From Hymenobacter algoricola (GTDB lineage Bacteria; Bacteroidota; Bacteroidia; Cytophagales; Hymenobacteraceae): 64,000 nt of DNA. This document shows positions 59,200 to 64,000 of this stretch, piece after piece (position 1 is the stretch's first letter; every line of letters begins with the position of its first letter). Both the position numbers and the translations under genes were made by a program. The notes beneath the pieces are model-generated. The model was not told the origin of the DNA, made no database searches, and saw only the letters and a program-made list of their open reading frames with translations. The stretch lies in the NCBI RefSeq assembly GCF_039539525.1, contig NZ_BAABDH010000114.1:62001-126000 (forward strand). The letters run 5' to 3'.

Positions 59200-59236
59200 T
59201 CAGGCCAGGTTGCTTCGGCGTACGCCTCGCAATGAC
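59200..59236. repeat. Family C repeat fragment
   Basis: TTGCTTCGGCGTACGCC followed by TCGCAATGAC, matching the end of the fragment at 54287-54317. It lies just after the recR stop. Confidence 0.55.
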
Positions 59237-59243
59237 GGCAAAA

Positions 59244-59852
59244 TTACTTGGCCTGCCGCTGCCGCTCCACGATGCTGCGGCCCAAGGTGATTTCGTCGGC
59301 GTACTCCAGCTCGCCGCCCATCGGAATGCCGCGGGCAATGCTGCTGATGTGCACCTGGGGAAACTCGCGCAGCTTGCGGGACAGGAAAAACGCGGTGGTG
59401 TCGCCTTCCATCGTGGGGCTGATGGCCAGGATGATTTCCTTGATTTCGGAGTCGGGAATGCGGGTCAGCAGCGTGTCGATGTGCAGATCGGAAGGGCCGA
59501 TGCCCTCGATGGGCGAAATCACGCCGCCCAGCACGTGGTACACACCCTGGTACTGCCCGGTGTTTTCGATGGCAATAACGTCGCGGATGTCCGACACCAC
59601 GCACACCAGCGCGTGGTCGCGGAGCTTGTTGGCGCAGATGCCGCACTCCTCAGTGTCGGATATGTTGTGGCAGGTGCGGCAGTAGGTGATTTCAAAGCGC
59701 ATCTTGGCCAGCGCCTCGGCCAGGGCCGAGGTGGTTTCGGTTTCGGCCTTGAGCAGGTGCAGCGTGAGGCGCAGGGCGGTTTTGCGGCCGATACCGGGCA
59801 GCTTCGCCAGCTCTCCCACCGCGTTTTCTATCAGTTTGGACGGAAATTCCAT
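59244..59852 (-). CDS. recR: Recombination protein RecR
   Basis: A 202-residue DNA-binding protein of the RecFOR pathway, which loads RecA onto gapped DNA. HhH motif (LAKLPGIGRKTALRL, residues 15-29), zinc finger C57RTCHNIS..C..C with four Cys (CRTC and CGIC), then the Toprim domain (CVVSDIRDVIAIENTG, GVISPIEGIGPSDLHI) and the Walker-like C-terminal (ARGIPMGGELEYADE). Length is the family norm. Single gene, followed on its 3' side by a repeat and hairpin. Divergent from nothing; clpS lies upstream on the same strand. Confidence 0.95.
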   Translation of the reverse strand: MEFPSKLIENAVGELAKLPGIGRKTALRLTLHLLKAETETTSALAEALAKMRFEITYCRTCHNISDTEECGICANKLRDHALVCVVSDIRDVIAIENTGQYQGVYHVLGGVISPIEGIGPSDLHIDTLLTRIPDSEIKEIILAISPTMEGDTTAFFLSRKLREFPQVHISSIARGIPMGGELEYADEITLGRSIVERQRQAK

Positions 59853-59862
59853 TCAGGATTGA

Positions 59863-59932
59863 GTTGCCAGTTGCCGGTTGCCAGTTGCCAGTTTTAGCCT
59901 TCAGCCGAAAAAAGGACTGGCAACTGGCAACC
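59863..59932. repeat. GTTGCCA heptamer repeats forming a 17-bp hairpin
   Basis: Four near-perfect copies of GTTGCCA from 59863 to 59890, and on the other side of a 23-base loop the complement ACTGGCAACTGGCAACC. Arms 59876-59892 and 59916-59932 are perfect over 17 bases. It lies between recR and clpS. Confidence 0.85.
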
Positions 59933-59949
59933 CGAAACCGGCCCCTGAA

Positions 59950-60231
59950 TTAAAGTACGTCCGCCGAGATGCCGCGGTCGTGGATGGCGGTGCACATGCC
60001 GGCCAGCTCGTCGAAGCCGCCGTGCTTGACGGTGCACTGGCCCCGGTAATGGATCAGCAGGGTACACTGCTCGGCCTGCTCGGGCTCGTGGCCGCACACG
60101 TCGATGAGGGTTTTGATGACGTGCTCGAAGGTATTCACGTCGTCGTTGTACACGATTAGGTCGCGCACATCGATGGTTTCCTCCAGCACCAGGACGTCCT
60201 CGTCGTAATCGATTTGCGGTTTGGTTTGCAT
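59950..60231 (-). CDS. clpS: ATP-dependent Clp protease adaptor ClpS
   Basis: A 93-residue adaptor that delivers N-end-rule substrates to ClpAP or ClpCP. A polar N-terminal tail precedes the ClpS fold: LIVYNDDVNTFEHVIKTLIDVCGHEPEQAEQCTLLIHYRGQCTVKHGGFDEL seen in parts as YNDDVNTFEHVI, VCGHEPEQAEQCT and IHYRG. ATG 60231 is the likely start although four upstream in-frame ATG codons exist. Its -7 box (TACTTTTG) ends only 4 bases before this start, so the mRNA would be leaderless. It is 97 bases from recR. Confidence 0.9.
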   Translation of the reverse strand: MQTKPQIDYDEDVLVLEETIDVRDLIVYNDDVNTFEHVIKTLIDVCGHEPEQAEQCTLLIHYRGQCTVKHGGFDELAGMCTAIHDRGISADVL

Positions 60232-60235
60232 GGCA

Positions 60236-60243
60236 CAAAAGTA
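60236..60243 (-). promoter_or_regulatory. -7 box of clpS
   Basis: Minus strand TACTTTTG, exact TAnnTTTG, 4 bases before the clpS ATG. Confidence 0.55.
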
Positions 60244-60448
60244 CGAAAAATCGGGCATAAAAGCGGGTTTAAGCCGGGTTTCGGCCTTGTATAACCCTTT
60301 AACCGCCAGAATCGTTTCGCGGTTTTCAGATTCACGGAAGCCGTTTTGGAGGGGCCCGGTTACCCGCAAATCACCGGCGGGCTTTCCGCGCGGGCAATCA
60401 TATTTCCGGCGTAATTTCCGGCTTCCTTTTCCTCCTCTGCTTCAGCTT

Positions 60449-60553
60449 ATGCTCTGCCTTCTTCCGCGCCGGCCGCTGCTTCTGGTGCTGGCCTTCCTGC
60501 TTCAGCTACCCGCGCAGGCCCAGCGGAAGCTGCTCACGCGTGCCAATTCATAG
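60449..60553 (+). CDS. Candidate small secreted peptide or broken signal-peptide gene
   Basis: A 34-residue frame that is almost entirely a signal peptide: basic MLCLLPRRP, a hydrophobic core LLLVLAFLLQLPAQAQ, then only about nine residues (RKLLTRANS) to a TAG. It lies upstream of the next gene, in a different frame, with a gap of 27 bases. It may be the remnant of a secreted protein gene or a short peptide. No homologous family was recognised. Confidence 0.3.
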   Translation: MLCLLPRRPLLLVLAFLLQLPAQAQRKLLTRANS

Positions 60554-60580
60554 TTCAACCGTCAGAATTCATCCTTGCCG

Positions 60581-61138
60581 ATGCCCGTTCCCTCCGCCGA
60601 ATTCAAGAAAGCCCTCAAACGCCTGCCCGACGCCGAGAAGGAAAAGCTGCTGCTGCGGGCCGTGCGCCGCGACGCGGAACTCTACGAAACCTACGTGTTT
60701 GAGCTGCTGCCCGACGTGACCACCGAGCAGGTGTATGAGCAGACCGCCGACCGGCTTCACGAGCTGTTCAACGTGGCCGTCACGGGGCGCCTGCTCAACC
60801 GCAGCCTGAACAAGGCCCTGGGCAAAGCGGTAAAGGAAACGGCCCGCGCCCGCCGCATCACCAAGGACAAGCGCCTGGAAATCGACCTGAACCTGTACGC
60901 GCTACGCCTGATCTTCGACAACTACACCGGCCAGTTCGACTCGCCCTACAACGGTTTCTACGTGAGCACGGCCCGCCTCACGGCCCGCACGGCCCAGCTG
61001 ATTCTTACGGCGCTGCACGAAGACCTCCGGCTGGAGTACAAGCCCGAGCTCGACGACTTCCTGCAGCAGCTCCACAACCGCAGCAAGAGCCGCAACCTGC
61101 GCTTCGAGCTGCCGCGGGAACTGGTTTTGCCCGACTGA
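60581..61138 (+). CDS. Conserved hypothetical protein, helical
   Basis: A 185-residue cytoplasmic-looking protein, highly charged and helix-rich: FKKALKRLPDAEKEKLLLRAV at the N-terminus, an LHELFNVAVTGRLLNRSLNK segment and YALRLIFDNYTGQFDSPYN in the middle, ending LRFELPRELVLPD. No signal peptide or membrane segment. I do not recognise a family. ATG 60581 is chosen over a TTG two codons upstream. It is alone on the plus strand between clpS and a lipoprotein gene; no operon partner gives a hint about its function. Confidence 0.7.
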   Translation: MPVPSAEFKKALKRLPDAEKEKLLLRAVRRDAELYETYVFELLPDVTTEQVYEQTADRLHELFNVAVTGRLLNRSLNKALGKAVKETARARRITKDKRLEIDLNLYALRLIFDNYTGQFDSPYNGFYVSTARLTARTAQLILTALHEDLRLEYKPELDDFLQQLHNRSKSRNLRFELPRELVLPD

Positions 61139-61259
61139 GAATGAAGCAGTCTGGCGCATGGAACGTACAGACCATCAAAAGGTTTTTGATTATGCTGGGC
61201 GTTTCCTGTATTTATTGAAGAATACTGCAGGGAAGATGGGATGAGGCTAAGCCAAGAGG

Positions 61260-61267
61260 TAGCTTTG
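61260..61267 (+). promoter_or_regulatory. -7 box of the lipoprotein gene
   Basis: TAGCTTTG is an exact TAnnTTTG, about 60 bases before the ATG at 61329; no clear -33 element. Confidence 0.45.
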
Positions 61268-61328
61268 TAAGTTGCTCGGCAAGTTCGAACAACCTGCTTT
61301 TCATTCTCTACCTCTTCTTCCTTACCAT

Positions 61329-62039
61329 ATGCGCAACACTATTACTTGTCTGCTGGCTGCGGCCACGCTGCTAACCACGGGCTGTGCAGGCAGCTACACT
61401 CCTATTCGGGCCAACCGGATCAACACCTTTTCCTCCGTGTCGGCTCCCAACTCGCCCGTCGAGTTCAGCTACCAGTACAGCGCGCTGATGATTAACGGCC
61501 GTAACAAGAAATACAACAAGAAAGAGCGCAAGCGCGGCTACCAGACTGTAGCGGTGCGCATTAAAAACAATACGGCCAACGACCTTAACTTCTCCCGCGA
61601 CCTGGAGCTGTACTTCGGCGACCGGCCCGTGATGCCCGTGCCGGCCATTCAGGCGGCCAACGACCTGAAGCAGGGCGTCTGGATTTATCTACTCTACACT
61701 CCCCTGGCGGGCACTCTGGGTGGATCCACCGATCCGCGCACCGGCATCGTTACGGGCGGCACCATTTTCCCGTGGGGCCTGGGCGTAGCGGCCGGCAATA
61801 TTCTGGGCGCCAGCCAAGCCAATAAAAACCTGCGCATGGAGTTTGTCACCAGCGAGATGGTGAACAAGACTATCCGGCCGGGCGAGACCCTGAGCGGTAT
61901 CATCAGCCTGCGCGAAATGAACGTGGCGCCCCTGCACTTGGTACTCCGCAACAGCACCGCCTTGCAGGCCGCCCCGACGCCGGCGACGCCCCCCGCCAGC
62001 GCCCCCGCCCAGGCCCTGCCCGCAGGCGGCCAGCGGTAA
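61329..62039 (+). CDS. Lipoprotein, unknown function
   Basis: A 236-residue lipoprotein: signal MRNTITCLLAAATLLTTGC with the acylated Cys at about 19. The mature protein is beta-rich with basic stretch NKKYNKKERKRGY, a hydrophobic-turn segment (WIYLLYTPLAGTLGGSTDP and IFPWGLGVAAGNILGA) which might insert in or touch the membrane, and a 25-residue Ala/Pro-rich C-terminal tail. No family recognised. It has a -7 box and a very long terminator hairpin shared with the convergent yceI gene. Confidence 0.78.
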   Translation: MRNTITCLLAAATLLTTGCAGSYTPIRANRINTFSSVSAPNSPVEFSYQYSALMINGRNKKYNKKERKRGYQTVAVRIKNNTANDLNFSRDLELYFGDRPVMPVPAIQAANDLKQGVWIYLLYTPLAGTLGGSTDPRTGIVTGGTIFPWGLGVAAGNILGASQANKNLRMEFVTSEMVNKTIRPGETLSGIISLREMNVAPLHLVLRNSTALQAAPTPATPPASAPAQALPAGGQR

Positions 62040-62052
62040 AACAGCCCCGCCC

Positions 62053-62103
62053 AAACGCAACAAGCCCCGGTCACTGCTTTAGCGACCGGGGCTTGTTGCG
62101 TTT
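62053..62103. terminator. Bidirectional terminator, perfect 20-bp stem
   Basis: Arms 62053-62072 and 62084-62103 are perfect complements (AAACGCAACAAGCCCCGGTC) with an 11-base loop; the pairing extends five more bases with one mismatch. Between the convergent lipoprotein and yceI genes. Confidence 0.88.
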
Positions 62104-62111
62104 AGGCGAAA

Positions 62112-62756
62112 TTACTTCTTGGCAATAACGTTGAAGCTCAGCGTAAAGTCATTGTCGATGGCCTTGTCGCCGATGCTTTCGAAGAACGATTTGGAGCCGT
62201 AGCGGATGTCGAACAGGGTCCGGTCGATGGTGGCCGTGCCCGAGGCGGCAGCTACGCCGTTTTTCACGCCTACCTTGGCCGGGAAGGAAACCGGCTTGGT
62301 GATGCCCTTGATGGTCAGGCTGCCAGTGATGGTGGCGTTGTTGGCGTCGGCCGCCACGCCTTTGATCGGGGTGATTTTGGTGATCTTGAAGGTGGACGTC
62401 GGGTTCTTCTCGATGCTGAAGAAGTCGTCGGAGCGCAGGTGGCCCACCAGCTTGCCGTTGGTATCCGTGTCGGTGATGTCGGTTACCTTCAGCGAGGTCA
62501 TGTCCACCAGGAAAGTGCCGCCGGTGATTTGGGTGCCGCTTACTTCCATGTCACCACTCTTGAACTGAATGGTGCCGCTGTGCTGGCCCGTTACTTTTTT
62601 GCCTACCCAGCCCAGGGTGCTGAGCTGCGGCTGCACTTTGTAAACCGTGCCGGCTTTGACGCTGGCCACAGCCTTGGGAGCCGTCGGGTCTTTGGCTACT
62701 GCGGGAGCGGCCAGAATGGAAGCAACGAACAGGGCGGAAAGAGCAAGTTTTTTCAT
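62112..62756 (-). CDS. yceI: YceI-family periplasmic protein
   Basis: A 214-residue secreted protein: signal peptide MKKLALSALFVASILAAPAVA, then a YceI lipocalin-like barrel: STLGWVGKKVTGQHSGTIQF, TFLVDMTSLKVTDIT, LVGHLRSDDFFSIEKNPTSTFKI, and SLTIKGITKPVSFPA, TIDRTLFDIRYGS. YceI proteins bind isoprenoid-like ligands (polyprenoid quinones in some). It is the second gene after a marR regulator (49 bases between the marR stop and yceI start) and is likely co-transcribed with it. Identification is firm; ligand unknown. Confidence 0.92.
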   Translation of the reverse strand: MKKLALSALFVASILAAPAVAKDPTAPKAVASVKAGTVYKVQPQLSTLGWVGKKVTGQHSGTIQFKSGDMEVSGTQITGGTFLVDMTSLKVTDITDTDTNGKLVGHLRSDDFFSIEKNPTSTFKITKITPIKGVAADANNATITGSLTIKGITKPVSFPAKVGVKNGVAAASGTATIDRTLFDIRYGSKSFFESIGDKAIDNDFTLSFNVIAKK

Positions 62757-62805
62757 GACTACAGAAAGTTTGAGGAGGAAACTACGGGTAAGAAACTGAA
62801 AACCG

Positions 62806-63255
62806 TCAGTCGCGGATTTTGTCGAGCAGCGCGCTCAGCTGAGCGGCTTCGTCGGGAGTAAGGTTTTGCAGGCCCGTGGCCTGGGGTACGGCCGCGTCGT
62901 CCATCTGCTGGAGCAGCTGCAGGCCGGCCTCGGTGATGCAGATATCCACGGCGCGGCGGTTGCTGGGGCAGGTGGTGCGCGTCACCAGCTGCTTGGCCTC
63001 CAGCTTGTCCACGATGCGGGAAGCGTTGCTGGTTTTATCGAGCATCCGCTCAATGAGCAGATTGACGGTGGCGGGCTTGGGGTGCTGCCCGCGCAGAATG
63101 CGCAGAATGTTGAATTGGGGGAGCGTGATGCCGTAATCCCGAAAAACGGCCGCCTGCCGCTGCCCCAGCCAGCCCGCCGTAAACACGAGGTTGATGTAGG
63201 CTTTCTGGAAGGAATCTTTGAAAAACGGCTGCTTGATTTCGTCTTCTATCTTCAT
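62806..63255 (-). CDS. MarR-family transcriptional regulator
   Basis: A 149-residue winged-helix repressor. Dimerisation helix at the N-terminus (EIKQPFFKDSFQKAYINLVF), wHTH in the middle (ITLPQFNILRILRGQHPKPA and NLLIERMLDKTSNASRIVDKLEAKQLVTR), the wing Asn-Arg (CPSNRRAVDICITEAG), and C-terminal helices. Two starts are possible, ATG 63255 (used) and ATG 63264. It lies upstream of yceI and presumably controls that pair; a palindrome within its own promoter (63301-63313) suggests autorepression. The ligand is unknown. Confidence 0.9.
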   Translation of the reverse strand: MKIEDEIKQPFFKDSFQKAYINLVFTAGWLGQRQAAVFRDYGITLPQFNILRILRGQHPKPATVNLLIERMLDKTSNASRIVDKLEAKQLVTRTTCPSNRRAVDICITEAGLQLLQQMDDAAVPQATGLQNLTPDEAAQLSALLDKIRD

Positions 63256-63286
63256 GGGGTGCATTCGAGGAAACCGGACTGCGTGG

Positions 63287-63317
63287 CAAATATATGTACA
63301 TACATTTAATGTAACAA
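63287..63317 (-). promoter_or_regulatory. Promoter of marR-yceI with internal operator
   Basis: On the minus strand TTG (63315-63317) and the exact TAnnTTTG box TATATTTG (63287-63294) are 20 bases apart. The palindrome TACAT-TTA-ATGTA (63301-63313) falls between them, an ideal place for a repressor. Confidence 0.7.
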
Positions 63318-63416
63318 CATCGTTCTGGTTTTTTTATCCTGATTGGCCGTCGCCACCCCGACGCAGCCAATTTCGGCCGCCGCACGTAAGCGGTTTTACC
63401 AACTCACCCCGTCCCC

Positions 63417-64000
63417 ATGAACCGACCGCTGCTTTCCGCCTTCGTCTGCCTTGCCTTGGCTTTGCCGCTGGGGGCGGCGGCCCAATCCAAAACCGCGCCC
63501 AAACCCGCCGGCGCCATCGACGCCAACGGTACCGACCAGTTGCTGATGCGCGACGGGGAAGTGGTCATCCGCCAGGGGTCCACTACCAAGCCCCTGACCA
63601 AGAACGTGATGCTGGCCGACGGCACCAAGGTCAACTACAAAAGCGGCATCGTGGAGCTGCCCGGCGGCAAGAAGACCACCCTCAAGGAAGGCGACTACGT
63701 AACCATGAAGGGTGAAATTGTGTTTGCCACGCCCGGCAGCGCCGCCGCGGCCCGCGGCAACACCGCCGTGCCCGCCTCCGCCCAGTACGAGCAGTACGTG
63801 GACCGCAACTCGCCCACCAGCACCACCGATATGGAAACGCGCCTGGGCAGCCTGAACAGCCGTATCACGCTGATGGCGCAGAAAATCCAGCTGCTCAACG
63901 ATAAAATCAGCCTGCTGAGCAGCATGCCCCAGCGCCCCGCCGACACCAGCCAGCTCGACCAGCAGATAAAGGCCCTGGATGAGCAGCTGCGGCTGGTGAA
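63417..64000 (+). CDS. Secreted protein with DUF6799-like domain (cut by window edge)
   Basis: At least 194 residues; no stop in the window. Signal peptide (MNRPLLSAFVCLALALPLGAAAQ) then a domain of about 60 residues: DQLLMRDGEVVIRQGSTTKP, LTKNVMLADGTKVNYKSG and LPGGKKTTLKEGDYVTMKGE, which resembles what I recall as DUF6799. After a linker come a coiled-coil-like helix with repeated Leu (NSRITLMAQKIQLLNDKISLL) and a further helix. Divergent from marR across 150 bases. Function unknown. Confidence 0.72.
   Translation, partial: MNRPLLSAFVCLALALPLGAAAQSKTAPKPAGAIDANGTDQLLMRDGEVVIRQGSTTKPLTKNVMLADGTKVNYKSGIVELPGGKKTTLKEGDYVTMKGEIVFATPGSAAAARGNTAVPASAQYEQYVDRNSPTSTTDMETRLGSLNSRITLMAQKIQLLNDKISLLSSMPQRPADTSQLDQQIKALDEQLRLV

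Noticed and set aside
56967..59897. 976-codon plus-strand frame opposite the GT2 and recR genes
   Set aside because: Runs across two real genes on the other strand and a non-coding gap; no domain.

Overview
The window is chromosomal DNA of a GC-rich (roughly 60 percent by eye) member of the Bacteroidota, most likely Hymenobacter or a close relative in the Cytophagales. The reasons are: TonB-dependent receptors with carboxypeptidase-like N-terminal domains, a DUF4249-type lipoprotein, a type IX secretion (T9SS) C-terminal sorting domain with a SprB-like repeat, absence of clear Shine-Dalgarno sequences, and many promoters with the Bacteroidota -7 box TAnnTTTG. The genus is inferred; no rRNA or tRNA gene was seen.

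Layout. 1-9.8 kb: the end of sbcC, an HNH gene with a co-oriented unknown gene, a thioredoxin, a TonB receptor/lipoprotein pair, a lipoprotein and purine nucleoside phosphorylase. 9.8-14 kb: an iron-uptake locus with a PepSY membrane protein, a siderophore receptor broken by one in-frame TAG, a twin metalloregulator-like operator and a small Cys-rich protein. 14-35 kb: housekeeping and envelope genes (sppA, rarA, EamA transporter, a giant T9SS-exported protein, a TonB-C protein, lpdA, two paralogous TPR proteins, an FAD reductase, fabG, an HlyD-like protein, a VWA-like membrane protein, a pseudouridine synthase and a hydrolase).

35-44.4 kb: a complete reductive pyrimidine degradation cluster, all on the plus strand: dihydropyrimidine dehydrogenase (preT, preA), dihydropyrimidinase, an N-carbamoyl amide hydrolase, a class III aminotransferase and a CoA-acylating semialdehyde dehydrogenase. 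Together these should convert uracil or thymine through beta-alanine-type intermediates to acyl-CoA. Almost every gap in the cluster is filled by a copy of one palindromic repeat family, and a GIY-YIG nuclease gene sits between two copies.

44.5-47.7 kb: a sharply AT-rich island holding a tight four-gene minus-strand operon (unknown protein, small membrane protein, six-TM histidine-kinase-like sensor, stand-alone receiver). An operator-like palindrome lies in front of it, and a convergent 19-codon ORF with its own promoter lies at its end. This is the best candidate for an undescribed system. 48-64 kb returns to core genes (dnaK, purE, marC, hemE, hldA-type kinase, aspartate-type aminotransferase, a GT2 fusion, recR, clpS, yceI with a marR regulator) and ends in a truncated secreted protein.

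Across the window, long perfect hairpins separate convergent genes, three families of dispersed palindromic repeats fill gaps, and several -7 boxes lie only 4-8 bases from a start codon, suggesting leaderless mRNAs.
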